NCBI GenBank assembly: GCA_027886175.1
Contig: JAJNNQ010000011.1
Coordinates: forward strand, 3,286,001-3,350,000
Length of the DNA stretch: 64,000 nt
Direction of reading: 5' to 3'
Source of the DNA: Phylloscopus collybita
Lineage: Eukaryota; Chordata; Aves; Passeriformes; Phylloscopidae
Positions 9,163-22,135 of this stretch are shown here, one piece after another (the first letter of the stretch is position 1; each line of letters opens with the position of its first letter). The notes under the pieces were generated by a model, which was given only the letters and a program-made list of their open reading frames with translations, made no database searches and was not told where the DNA came from. Position numbers and translations under genes: made by a program.

Positions 9163-10340
9163 CTTGGCTTGGGTTGGAAAGACAGGGATCTGCCAGGGAA
9201 AGCTGCAGTTTCCCTTGGAATGGGGAATGCAAACCCCTCACCCCCTCGGAATGATCATTTTGCAATTCAGGGCTTTCAGGCAAAGATTTGGGAATGGGAA
9301 GAACAGTTCTGGACTAGGAATATTCACAATACAAATGTAGTAGAAACCCAAACCAACCAACCAAGCAAATAAACAAACAACAATCCTGGAAAACCGTGAC
9401 ACAGTCAGAGCTACAACCTGACACGCTGTTGGTCAGGGTGTTGGGAGCAGTCCAAAAGTAAGTGAGAGCTGAACCCCTCAGCCCCTCCAAACGATTCCAA
9501 TTTTGCAGCCCAGGGCTCTGGAGCCGTGCCTTGCTGTCTCTGCCCTCGCCTGCCCCGGGCAGCCCTGGCAGCGGCTGCAGGCGAGCGGTGCAGCTCAGCA
9601 GGCTGAGCAACTGAGCCCAGCCGGGGGGTTCCTTACAGCCCAGCTCCAGGGCTGGCAGCTGGGATGGAGCTGAGGAGAATCAAGGAGGACTCTGCTGAGG
9701 AGTGGCCACTGAAGGTTCTTGAGGGCTCAGGGGAGCAGCCTCAGCCCAGGGAGTCTGCCTCAGCAGAGCACAGAGTGCCCTGGGCCAGCTGCTTTGAACA
9801 GGGGCAGGAGCGCAGGGAAGGATCAGGGAAGGAGCAACCAGGGAGGGCCAGGGAGTGGCCCTGGGGATGAGAGACTCCTCCAGGAGCCAATCCCTGGGGG
9901 AAGGAGGGACCTCCTCGCATCCTGGCCTACCACACCACGCCTCCCCTGGAACTTTCTAGAGCCAGGGAGAGGCCTCGGTGAGATGGACAGGTCCTTGGGG
10001 GTGGGGAGCAGGAGACTGACATCAAACTGGGACTGGGGAAACAACTGTGGGGTGAAACCAATGGGGGTTCAACGGGGGTACATGGAACCCACCAAATGAA
10101 CAGTCTGAACACAGATTGAACAGAGAAAATCCAACACACCACTACAGGGCTTTCAGGCAGAGATTTGGGAATAGGAATAACAGCTCTGGACTAGGAATAT
10201 TCACAATACAAATGTAGGAGGACAAAATAAACCCAAGGAAACAAACAAAAATCCCAGAAACCCTGACAGAGTCAGAGATACAACCTGACACCCTGTTGGT
10301 CAGGCTGTTGGGAGCAGTCCACAGTCAGTCCTCCTGGAGT
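9163..10340 (+). mobile_element. LTR fragments flanking a GC-rich segment (left)
   Basis: CTTGGGTTGGAAAGACAGGG at 9168 resembles the start of common songbird LTRs and runs on through GGGCTTTCAGGCAAAGATTTGGG. The section 9262-9440 is repeated, diverged, at 10147-10322 (both contain TAGGAATATTCACAATACAAATGTAG and end TTGGGAGCAGTCCA). The segment between (9441-10146) has an open frame at 9664-9870 that I cannot assign. The inverted copy is 58400-59560. Confidence 0.5.
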
Positions 10341-10770
10341 GGCAGATGTGGTTCTGTTGGGGCAGAGATGACCCTGAGAGAAAAGGGCCCAGTGATGGTG
10401 AGAAGGGTCTGATCTTCCTCCGGGAATCCAGTGGAACCAGATCCCTGGTGTTCCTACGTCTCAGTTTTTATCCAGGGAGGAATGGTTGGCTCCTCCCACA
10501 CTGGGTGGAGCATCTCCCAATGGGATGATGGAATGTGTCCTGTCACTGCTGAGCCTGCATGGCCCATCAGCAGAAGATATCCCCTGGAGGGTGGACAGGT
10601 GGTGAAAGAGATAAGAAACACTGCCCCACCTGGTTTGAACAGCTGGCCCGTTATCAGAAAGCATCAGCCCCCCTCCCCCCTGGAGTTACAAGAGATAAAG
10701 AAAAACATCTCCCCAGCTGCTTTCAACAAATGGAATAGAATCCACATTTTTGGTTCCATAACCCAAGACA
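10341..10770 (-). mobile_element. LTR-like block starting TGTCTTGGG (left)
   Basis: On the minus strand begins TGTCTTGGGTTATGGAACC at 10770 and continues through TTTATCTCTTG and CACCTGTCCACC. The inverted copy begins at about 57952. It differs from the LTR at 12399-12827, so it is not simply the other end of the same provirus. Confidence 0.5.
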
Positions 10771-12368
10771 GGTAGTAAATTTGGGTTTTTAGTGTTCAGG
10801 TTATTCGAGAAGATAATTTTTGTTACTGCCATTTTTTAAAGCATTAATTTTTTTTCTTTTATGTTTTTTTACTGGATTTGCTGTATATAGAGATTGTTTG
10901 TACACAGATATTTTTGTTCCTCACTTCCCAGGACCCGTTCCCAGAGACTGCAAGGGTTTGGGGTTTTTTTAATATTTTTTGGTTGATAACTGGATTTTGT
11001 GATAGGGATTTGAAATGCCTTGTTTCAGTGTTCTTTAGAGTTGTAGCTTTGTTTGCAGCATTTTAAAGACGGATTAATTAATTAATTACAGATTGATTAG
11101 GTTGTTGAGTGTAATTTTTTTTTTAGGTTTTGAAGGTTTTTTAGGGAAAAGGATTTAATAGTAGCTTTTGGTTTTTTGCTGGTTGGTTGGGTTTGTGATC
11201 TGCTGTTGGCCGGTTGGGTTTGTGATTGGGTGTTGGGAGGTATTGAGGGGTTTTGTTTGGATTATTGTTTCCTGGTTGATGAGTTTTGTGTGTGCGCTTT
11301 TTTGCTGGGGCGACTGTTGGTGTTTTAGGCTCCCTGTCTGGTTTAGCTGCTGTTTTGGGTTTATTATTGGGTTTAACTGCTGATTTAAGTTTTTTATTTG
11401 GTATAGTTGTTGATTTAGGTTTATTGTTTGGTTTAGCTGCTGTTTGAGTAGTTGGGGTGTTGGCTGCAGTTTGAGTGACTGGGGTCATTGCTGATTTATC
11501 TCCCTCCCCCCCTGTTTTTATTTGTTGTTTTACTGAATTTAGCAAAGTGTGATAAGCTTATATAGGGCCTTAAGTTATTATGATTTAAATTTTTTTTAGA
11601 ATTGTTATGGTGGGTTTTTTTAAGATATTTTTTATTTCATTTGGATTTTGAATTTGTTTACATGAATATATTTAAGTTCAGGGACCAGAAAAATTTTTTA
11701 AGGTTCAGTTTATTTTTTATTTTTTACACTATTCGGGATTTTTTACACTGGGGTTTATTTTGGCGGTTTACTTTTAGGTTAGCAGTTTTATCAGCCTTTC
11801 TGGAAAGCTCAGACTTTATTTTAGACAATCTGTAAACTTTATTCAGGAAGCTTACTAGATTAAATATTAGGAGAGTGGGTTTTTTAATATTTAGGGGATA
11901 GTGACCATTTATAAAAGTAATAGAACTGATTTAAAAGAAAAGCAAGAAAGAAAAGACTGGAAAGCTTTATTTTTTCCTTTTTTTTTATCAATTATCAATA
12001 AGTTTTAAAATATGTCACTGGAACTGGGATGCAGGGTAGGATGAAGAAGTTATAAACTAAATATACTTGGCACCAACTCCAGTACTTGTAGAAGCCTTTT
12101 ATAAACTATAATTACTGAGCTTAAGAGAATAGCTATTTTAATTTGTGCATTTTTAGTGTAAAAGTTATGTGTTAGGGGCACCATTGAAGCTATTTTTGGA
12201 TAAGAAAACAAATTTAGGGACTAGAAAGGTAATAAAATTTTAAAAAAGCTTAGGGAACAGAAACACAGAAAGGATTTTATTTTAAGAGACATTAGGGATT
12301 TAAGGAGCAACACGGCTACTGACTATTTTTCTATAAAGTATAACTAAAATGTCACTAATATATTTTTT
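10771..12368 (-). mobile_element. AT-rich provirus internal remnant (left)
   Basis: Low-GC block very unlike its GC-rich neighbours, downstream (minus strand) of an LTR and primer binding site. No protease, polymerase or envelope motif was seen. It holds one basic open frame (see 11141-11485). The inverted copy is 56329-57951. It is probably a non-autonomous or heavily deleted retrovirus-like element. Confidence 0.6.
11141..11485 (-). CDS. Lys/Pro/Thr/Asn-rich basic reading frame in the AT-rich provirus remnant
   Basis: From ATG at about 11485 the frame codes roughly 114 residues dominated by short repeats such as KPNNKPK and PNHKPNRPTADHKPNQP, ending NPFP-stop. The frame is also open further upstream from a TTG codon. 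In the inverted copy (about 57235-57580, +) the same frame is open over the whole length with few changes, but the ATG reads ACG and an upstream indel introduces a stop. It might be a basic gag-like product, or a chance frame in A/C-rich sequence. No known domain was recognised; low certainty that it is translated. Confidence 0.3.
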   Translation of the reverse strand, partial: TPVTQTAANTPTTQTAAKPNNKPKSTTIPNKKLKSAVKPNNKPKTAAKPDREPKTPTVAPAKKRTHKTHQPGNNNPNKTPQYLPTPNHKPNRPTADHKPNQPAKNQKLLLNPFP

Positions 12369-12387
12369 GAGCCCCACTTGGGCGCCA
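12369..12387 (-). other. Lysine-tRNA-type primer binding site (left)
   Basis: The minus strand reads TGGCGCCCAAGTGGGGCTC, beginning 12 bases past the LTR end. It matches the lysine-tRNA primer site class used by betaretrovirus-like elements, with one base missing relative to the usual form. Same sequence at 56310-56328 on the other arm. Confidence 0.7.
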
Positions 12388-12398
12388 ATATCAATATA

Positions 12399-12827
12399 TG
12401 TCTTGGTTTAGGGCAAATTTGGGAGGAAACCTCCAAAGGGGGTTCCTCTGGAAAGCAAACTTAAATGGCTCCTTCTCTCAGCCAGTCCAAAAAAGAAAGA
12501 ACTTCCGAGAAAAGTAGAAAAAACTATTTATTTAATAAACAAGATGCCCACAAGCCCAAAAACTAAATAATATAAAATACTAAAACTTTTCGCTGCTCTG
12601 AAAAAAAATAACAAACTAAAAAAATCTTTGCTGTAAATATAGCTCAGCTCACTCAGTCTCTCACCAGTCCCACTCCCTCTAAAACTCCAGGCCCCAGCAG
12701 GCTGCAAGTGCAAGCCCTCACTGCCCTTCTAAATTTTTCCGTCTAGAACAAATTGAAACCATCTAAAACAAAAAACAACCCCAAAAACCTTTTTTAATTC
12801 AGCTAGCTAAAACTAACTAAAACCACA
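12399..12827 (-). mobile_element. 5' LTR of the AT-rich provirus (left)
   Basis: About 430 bases, from TGTGGTTTTAGTTAG (12827) to AACCAAGACA (12399) on the minus strand, with TG and CA ends and a primer site next to it. The end (GGAGGTTTCCTCCCAAATTTGCCCTAAACCA) is shared with the LTRs at 36130-36577 and 49290-49757. It inserted into the 3' flank of ZNF A. Confidence 0.7.
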
Positions 12828-13083
12828 AATCAACTCTCCCAAGGAATTCCCAGTGTCGGTCTGTGTCCCGATGGATGTTCCTGCCCCTGTGTTCATCCAG
12901 GTGCCCACGGGGAGACAGGAAGATGTGGAGCCCCCCCAGCCAGGTGTCTTCCCAACAGGGATCACCAGGGCTCTGCCCAACAGGGGTCACTGGGGATCAT
13001 CCAACGCCGATCCTCCCACGGGGGATGGAGCTGGAGCAGCGCACGAAGCTCTTCCCGCTCTCAGGGCACTCCCAGGGCTTCCC

Positions 13084-14740
<1,657 letters not shown>

Positions 14741-14743
14741 GGG

Positions 14744-16900
14744 ATGGATGGTGTTGGTGTGCTGGGAAGGGAAAGGGTGAAGGGGCTCAGCAGCTGTCAG
14801 AGGATGAGCACCCACAGGCACTCAGGGGGGCTGCAGGAGGGGCAGAAGAAGCCCCTGCAGCACTTGGTCACAAAGGCACAGCAGGGGAAGAAGGCAAGAA
14901 GGGAGGAGGAAAAGGCCAAGGGGAAGAAGGCAAAGGCCATGGCAGAGTTTCTACAGCCCCTGAGGGATCAAGCCCAGGGCCCAAGGGGGCCCCAGCACCC
15001 AGGGCACCGGCTCGGCCACAAGGACCTGGCAGAGGCATTGCCCTCCTGGACAGGGGAGAGCCCACCCAAACAGCCCCTGGCAAGGAATCAGGCTGCCAGC
15101 TGCAGGCCACAAGGACACTGCAAGCACAGACAGCAGCACCCTCACCAGCAGCAAGTCCACCCCTGCAGGGACATGGACTGGGAGGGGTGGCAGAGCTCCC
15201 ATCACACCAGGGACCCACCGCACTGGAGCCCTGGAGAACATTCAGGGTGGCTCTGCATCGACAGGAGGCCTTTCCTCACAGACACAGGGGCCTCTCCAGC
15301 CACTCTCAATCTCACACCTAAGGGGGAAAAGGCCAAAAATGTCTTTGATTATTCAGGGGGTAAGTGGGAAAGATGAGCAGCTGTGTTTTATTCAACCACT
15401 CTTAGCAGATGTGGGGATGGGTTGGAAATGCAGGAATTTTCATTTGCTCCTAAATGTGATTGTCATTCACTGGGAAGGGATTTGATGGCTAAATTGGGAA
15501 TGCAAATTAATATTGTCAAAGGTGATACACAGGCTAGTTCTCCTGTACCTTGGTGACAAATGTCTGGCAAGGCCTGGGCTGAAGTGAACCCAGAAGTGTG
15601 GGCAGCCCCAGGGAAATTGGGAAAATCAGATCCCCAGCCTCTCCAAATTCCTCTGAAGCCACCAGGACAAGTGGGGTCTAAAAGCAATCCCCTATTCCCA
15701 GGGAGGGAAGGAAGGGCTCACAGCCTGTTCTTGAGCCCCTGGGAAAGGCAGGGCTTTTGGAGCCAGGGTTCTCTCCCTGTAATGCTCCTGTGCTGCCAGG
15801 CAGGAAATCAGATGGAATCCACAGAATGGTGCAGGACCTAAGAACAATAAACGAGATTCTGACACCCAGGCACCCCACAGTCTCAGATCCTGACACCATC
15901 TGGAACCAGGTTCCCTCCTCACACTGCTCCCATTCTGCCATTGATGGAAAAGATGCTTTCTGGGGATGCCCACTCACACAGGGTGGTGAACAGGGTTTGG
16001 CCTTGGAGTGGGAACAACAGGGAGAAGGGAAAATGGGAAAGACATGGACGGTGCTGCTGCAGGGATGCAGGGAAGCACCAGCCTGATTGGGGCCAGTCTT
16101 GCAGAAAACATCAAAAGAATTCACCTCACCCCCAGGGATTGGGTTAATGCAGGGTGTGGGTGACTCCAGCTCCAGTCAGGAGGACAAGAAGAAGTGGAAG
16201 AAGAAGCTTCTGTGAAATGGCTCAGTTTTCAGGCTAAAAAGCATCTTGGAGTATTTGATAAAAAAGCAGAAGTGGTCGAGAAAAAGATTAAGTATTTGGG
16301 ACATATTTTGGCTGAAGTTTTCTGCTGTATTGACTCAGAGAGGGTCCAAGGAATCTCAGAAGTAACCTTACCCAGGACTAAAAAGGAGCTCTGACAATTC
16401 TGAGGATTAACAGGGAATTGCAGGACCTGGACTGAGGATTCTCTGCTCCAGCCAGAACATTGTGTGACTTTGTAACCCCAGACAGCCTCAGTGTTATGGG
16501 ATGGACACGAGAAAGAGAACAAAGCTGGAGAAAATAAAAACCCAAAATGATTGATGCCCCAGCCATGGCTCTCCCAGGCTCAGCAAAGGAACTGGAATTG
16601 CCTGGGAATGTCAAACAGGCCACGGCTGAGCCTGCACTGAAGGCAAGGGAGCAGCAGCCAGGGCTCCACAGCGGGGGAAGCCCCTGTGCCTGCCCACAGA
16701 TCCTCTGCTGGAATGCTCTGCCTGGGCACCCTCCCTTGGCATCTCCAGGCACTGCGGGCCAATCCTTGCTGCCACTGCTGCAGCTTCAGGGCTTTCTGTG
16801 CCTGCACTGCCACAGGGGCTGGGGAGACACCGGGAGAATTCCACTCTGGGCCTCAGCCAGACTCACACTCTGGGCTGGCTGGGCTTAGATGGGTGGAAAA
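14744..16900 (+). pseudogene. Decayed endogenous retrovirus gag-pol (copy in ZNF A intron)
   Basis: Plus-strand fragments in retroviral order, interrupted by stops and frameshifts. A Lys/Glu-rich gag end and nucleocapsid-like segment are open from 14744. A protease active-site motif FLTDTGAS codes at 15272-15295 and is followed by ATLNL. Reverse transcriptase segments are visible at 15760-16080 (VQDLRTINEI, DGKDAFWGCPL) and 16194-16394 (KIKYLGHIL, LPRTKKEL). An RNase H-like segment follows to about 16900. The polymerase catalytic YxDD motif is not recognisable. Gene order and motifs suggest a gamma/epsilon-like class, with moderate certainty. It lies antisense to ZNF A transcription. Further copies: 30528-31250, 33280-33660 and 44270-46950. 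Confidence 0.75.
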
Positions 16901-18940
16901 GAGACCGACTTTAAAATTGCTTTTGATTTCATTTCTCCACTCAGCCTCGGTTGGCCTTTGCCCCGGGGAAAGGAATTTTCAAGGTTTTATTTGAAGGGAT
17001 GTTACACCACTCAGCAGAGATGAGTTGAACATCTCACCAGACTGGGAAGAGCCCAAAAGATCCCCACAGAGAGAACGACCATCAACAAAACATCAACGAC
17101 CATCAGCAACCAGCAACCAACACCCAGCCCAGACACTGCCCCTGGAAGAGCTGCAGACACCTGGGCTGGAAAAGGCTGAGAAGGAATTCCAGGAGTGCAG
17201 ACCTGATTAACATCAGAGGCAAAGGAATCCGGGTCCCACAGGAAATCAAATCCTGAGATCTCAGCAACACGGAAGCAATGAACATCAAACCAAGGGATTT
17301 CTATGGGTTCAGACTGTAAAAAGTTTAGGGAAAAAACCAGTAAAACTCACATGGCATGGAATGATTTTCTCTGCACACCGGGCTATGTGTGGATGAAATG
17401 ATTTCTGTTGCACATCCTGGCCAGAATCAAGTGATGCCTTGACTCTCTAACACTAAAGATATTGTTGGAGCATTTTTGTTTTTCCTACAGTTTCAATGAC
17501 ACGATGACACCATTAGAACAATTTTTTGCAATAATCCTGCTCTTTAGTTCTCAGTTAGGTTTGGGCCAGGGCTGTGAGAATCAATTTTTAGTCTTAGAAG
17601 AAGAAGTAGAAAAACCTTGATTGCTTTGGAATGCTTTTGTGTGTGTTTGTGCGTGGCTGTCAGTGATCACAAAATTTTGGTACATGGGTTTTTCAAAGCT
17701 AACCTTTAAATTCCATTTTGCAAAACCAGAAAAAGCTTTAAAGGTGACCCTTAAACGAATAAAAAGTTAACAGACTATGGGAAAAAAAAAAAAAAAAAGC
17801 AGCAGATTGCCTCGGGCCACATATGAGTCATTCAGTGGCTGCCCAGGAAGAGAAGCTCCAGTTCCAGGCAGGCAGGAGAGGAGCTTTTGAAATGCAAATT
17901 AACCCTGCTGGGGAAAAGTGTGGACAATGCACCAGGGGCTCCTTGCCTGGGGCAGGAATTGGGCTGATTCCCTCTGTCCCTCAGCCCAACCTCTGCCTGC
18001 TCACAAAGACAGAATTTGCACAGCTAAAGGCAGAGCCGGAGTGAGGATCTCTGACTCTGCAACAGAAATTGGTTCAGCTGCAAAGGGAAACAGCAAACGG
18101 AAAATGTTGAGAAAGCTTCACTAAAATAAGTGGGAGGCAATCACCCCTCTCCCCAGTCCAACATGTGCTGTCCCTGTCTGTGTCACACAGGGAGCATCAG
18201 AGCACTGGAGAGTTTCTGCTGCCACAAGTTCAGAGAAATCAGTTGGGAATCCAAGAATGTGATGATTTAACTACAGAAAAGAGACAAATTGATGCAGCCC
18301 TGGCTGGAGGAAGCACCCAAAAATGGGGAAAAGATGAAACGGCCACCAGAACAAATCCCACAACACCACGGACCAGCCCCTGGGAACCCCAAGGAATTCA
18401 GATCAGGAGCCAAAAACCTAGTGATCATTCCAATGGTATATATAACTGAAACGGATACAAAAGCACAGGGAATGAAGTCACGGAGAATAATCCCAAAACC
18501 AAAGAGGACCCAGGAAGAAAAAAAAGTCAGTGAGTGAATCTGCTTGGAGAGGGGGCCGGGGACTTGGAGATAAGGAAGGAATGCGAGAAACTCATCAGTA
18601 TCAGAAAATGTTACTCATTGACACGGACTGCTGCTCAGCCAAGATCCTGCTGAATTCCTCAACACGGAGAAGAAGAACAAAGCCTGAACAGAACCAGGAA
18701 TATCGGATGTTATACAAAAGGGGGGTGCATATTAACGAGGACATGCAGCAGGGGGATCGGGAAGGCTGAACTTTCCAAGGACCTTCGCCACTGGGCAAAG
18801 GGAGAGGGAGATGCAGAAGGGAAAATCAGGATAAAAAGGAGGCTGCGAACTACAACAATTGGAGAGACCGCATGGCAAATGCCGCATGGCCTCTCCCTTT
18901 GTTCATGAAGAAAGTCACTTTTACAGGACTCCTCTGGCTC
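16901..18940 (+). other. ZNF A intron, middle part, retroelement-derived
   Basis: Mirrored at 42740-44270. Contains an A-run (17781-17798) and a block (18600-18760) with GAATTC, AGAAGAAGAACAAAG and GGGGTGCATATTAA, repeated inverted at 31840-31990 and in part at 29880-30010 and 47450-47600. Short open frames (17823-18044, 18165-18449) lack recognisable motifs and are not kept intact in the mirror copy. Confidence 0.45.
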
Positions 18941-19229
18941 CTTCGGGCACAGAAACCTCTGGCGATGCCAATTTTCCCGCCCAGGCCCGGGGACAGCGCA
19001 GCGCCTCCGTCCTACCCACAGGAACCGGGACGAGCCAGCGCTGCTCCGGCCCCGGCTCCTGCCCAGGCACCCGCGGGAAGGAGACCGCGGGCAGCCGCTC
19101 CCGCAGCGCCCTCAGGCCACGGGGAACACGGCGCGGACACGGCACAACCCAGCCACAGCCAGAGCCCCCTGCCGCCCCCTCCGCCCGCAGCCAGCCCCGA
19201 GCCCCGGCACAACCCAGCGCGGCTCCCAC

Positions 19230-19480
19230 CTACGCCGGGGCCGCCTCCGAGCTCCGCCGCCGCCTCCCCGGGCCCGCACTGAGGAGCCGAAAATGGCGCC
19301 GCTCCTACGGCAGGACCGCGCTCTGCCCGCTCTGCCCAATCACCGTGCAGCCAGAGCCAGCAGTGACGGCACCATCAGCCAATGGCAGCGAGCCATGGGC
19401 GGGCTCTGCACACGGCCCAGCCCCGCCCCGCGCTCTCAGGCCCCGCCCCCGGGCTGTCTGAGGGCAAAGCCGCAGATGAG
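19230..19480 (-). promoter_or_regulatory. CpG-island promoter and noncoding exon 1 of ZNF A
   Basis: On the minus strand two CCAAT-type boxes (ATTGG at 19383-19379 and 19340-19336) precede GGCGCCATTTTCGG and a GGCGGCGGCGGAG-rich leader ending at a donor (GGCGTAG then GTGGGAGCC, exon end 19230). No ATG is needed in this exon. The same module sits at 31440-31726 and 42300-42552 before ZNF C and ZNF D, which supports a common ZNF promoter. Confidence 0.7.
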
Positions 19481-20942
19481 GAACAGCCCTGGGACGGGCC
19501 CGGGCCCGAGGCGGGATGGAGCTGAAAACACAAACAAAGTTCTCCGCACCTCCAGCACCGCCTTGCCCAGCCCTGCCTGCTGGGTGCCTCCGACTCAGCG
19601 GGAAGCCCTGAAGCCTCGCTTCTCCTACCCCCTACCTAGGAGCATCAGTTCGTCACTTTGATTTCCCTGAAAAAGGGAAAACTGCCCCAATCTCCTGTCG
19701 ATGAGTGGAAGAGGGGAGAGATTTCTGGCAGAAAACTCCAAAATTTCAGAGCTCGACAATGAGAAGTAAATGAAGACCCTTAAAATCAGCCTCCCCTGAC
19801 GCCTCCCTCCTTCCAGCTCCACCTCCTCCCCCGGCAGAGCAGGGAGACAGGGAATGGGGCCATGGTCAGTTCGTGCCCCGGGGCTTTTCCGGCTGCTCAG
19901 GGACAGGAGCTGTTCCCCTGCTGCACCCTGGGCTCCCTCCCACAGCAGAGTTCTCCAGGAACTCCTTCAAGCTCAGCCCATCCCATGGGGAACAGCCCCC
20001 CTCAAACTGCTGCAGCCTGGGTCACTCTGCCACAGGCTCCGTCCTTCAAGGACAGGCTGCTCCAGTGGGGGCCCCTCTGTCCGCAGGTGTCCCCCGGGGT
20101 CACAGCCTCCTGTCAGGCATTCCCCTGCCCTGCCATGGGCTCCTCCAGGGGCTCTGGGGGATCTCTGCACCCCCGTGGATCTCAGCATGTGGCACCTCAG
20201 ATCTTTGGAGGCACCACGGATTGGCTCTGCTGGACACAGAGGAAGCTTCTGGCAGCTTCTGTCAAAAGCCAGCCCTGAAACCCCCTGCAACCAAAACCAG
20301 GCCCTGCAATCCCAACACAGCTCCAAAAATGGGGTCCCAGATAGACAGGAGCTCAGGTTAACCCAAAATTGGGATGGAGATTTCCAGGGGCTCAGGGGTG
20401 CACAAAAAATGAGGCCCCAGCTGAGGGTGTTCTGTGCTTGGCTGAGCGCTGCCTGAGGGCTGGGGCTGCACCACGGGGGGACACCCTCCTCCAGCGGGGA
20501 TGTCCCGCAAATGGGGGATGCCCACAAGACCCTCAGGAACCCCGGGGCTGGCTGGCCCTGCCTGGATGCCAGGAGCCACCAAAACCACTCTGCCCCTGCC
20601 CTCTGCAACTGCACAGGGACAGGAAATAGAAGGAAAGGCCCAGGAGTCAAGAGAAGGACCAGGAGCAATCCCACCCTGAGCACCGGCAAAGGCAAAACAG
20701 ATCCAGCCTGGGAACAGGGAGGGAATTTAATACCAACCAAATCACAGTGGGACAAGAAGGGAAAGAAATCTCTCCAAAACCTTCCCCACACCCAACAGGG
20801 ATCACCAGGAACGGGGGTCACCAAGGCTCTGCCCAACGGGGATCACTGGGGATCATCCAACACCGATCTTCCCATGAGGATGGAGCTGGAGCAGGGCACA
20901 AAGGAAGCTCTTCCTGCATTCAGGGCACTTGCAGGACTTCCC
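19481..20942. other. 3' flank of ZNF tail fragment and region upstream of ZNF A promoter
   Basis: Conserved, inverted, at 40836-42290 and 54064-55480. Apparent frames of about 200 codons (19854-20456) are broken by a one-base deletion in one mirror copy, so coding is not supported. No promoter for rightward transcription was recognised. Confidence 0.4.
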
Positions 20943-21155
<213 letters not shown>

Positions 21156-21192
21156 TCAACTACAGGGTTCCAGTAATCTCTTTCTGTTGTGG

Positions 21193-22135
21193 TGTGTTTT
21201 TATTGTGTTTCCAATTGCAGCTCAGTTTTAATGGTCAGTTTTATACACCACCCAGATTTTGTATTGTTACAGTATATTTTATCCCTAATGGATTGTTCCT
21301 TTCCCCCTGTATTGTTGGTCCTGCCCTGGTTGTCTGTCTTCCCTAGACCTGCCCTTCCCTCCTCCTACAGAATTGTCAATCCTTCCCTCACCCTGCCCCT
21401 TCTTCCAGACCCTTCCCTGTCAATCCCCCAACCTTCGACGCCCCAGTGGTTGGTTTAAACTGTTCCCTCCCCTTGTGTTCTTTCATTGCTCTGTGCATTG
21501 TACTCCCCGCCTTATGTTCCTCCCCCATGTCACCCTCATTGGTTGGAAATTGTATCCTCTCCCCAGACCTCCCCCACTTATCAGCCCCTGCAAGCCCAGG
21601 TTCTGTGCCTTTTTCTGTCCCTGACCCTCTGGGCAATAAACACCTTTGGAAATCCCCCAGAAGGCCTCTCCCTGTCCCTTGTCCCTGCCCTGGACGCGTG
21701 CCACCTGTGCTATAGAGCAGCTGTGCCCTGCAGCTGCACCCTGGATTGCCTGGCTTTCTGGGGGCAGCCCACTCCTGGCGCTGTGAGGCAGAATGAACGA
21801 GGCAGGAGTGATTTCAGAGGCTGCGTGGCCCCTCGCAAGCAAGGGACCCCGGTTTATTTTTTCTGACTCCTTTTGTACTTTCTCAGATGTGCCCACCTTA
21901 GAGGTGGGACCTTTGGGAGCCATTGGTCCGTTCCAGAGACCATCACCAAAGTTCCTCCTCTGGGAACAGATGTGGGAACACTCGGTAGTTTATGTTGTGT
22001 TGCCTTGTGTACGAATTCCTTGCCTGGGAACAGAATTTCCCAAAACCAAAACCTGGTAGGCACGAAGCATGGCAACACACTCCTGGCGCCGGTGCCGGGA
22101 GCTGGCTGGGCTGAAGGACACCGGCATCGCGTCAG
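21193..22135 (+). mobile_element. LTR split by a nested insertion
   Basis: Plus-strand copy of the 5905-6659 LTR, starting TGTTGTGGTGTG at 21188-21193. It is uninterrupted to GCCCACTCCTGGCGC (21781), then a 298-base foreign element (21782-22079), then CTCCTGGCGCCGGTGCCGGG continuing the LTR until about 22130, where it breaks off into AT-rich DNA. Confidence 0.75.
21782..22079 (+). mobile_element. Nested solo-LTR-like insertion with 10-base flanking duplication
   Basis: Begins TGTGAGGCAG and ends GGCAACACA, and is flanked on both sides by CTCCTGGCGC. It contains CGGTTTATTTTTTCTG and a TTTGTACTTTCTCAG stretch. It is absent from the other four copies of the host LTR, so it inserted after or independently of the duplications. 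TG...CA ends suggest a solo LTR, although a 10-base duplication is longer than the usual 4-6 for retroviruses. Confidence 0.6.

Noticed and set aside
17025..18540. Short frames that might be a retroviral envelope
   Set aside because: No signal peptide, furin-type site, fusion segment or membrane anchor could be read, and the frames break in the mirror copy.
19854..20456. Frame of about 200 codons repeated at 41322-41923 and 54550-55152
   Set aside because: A one-base deletion (GGGCCCCAC against GGGCCCCCAC) shifts the frame in the 41 kb copy, and other frames are equally open. It lies in a ZNF-fragment 3' flank.
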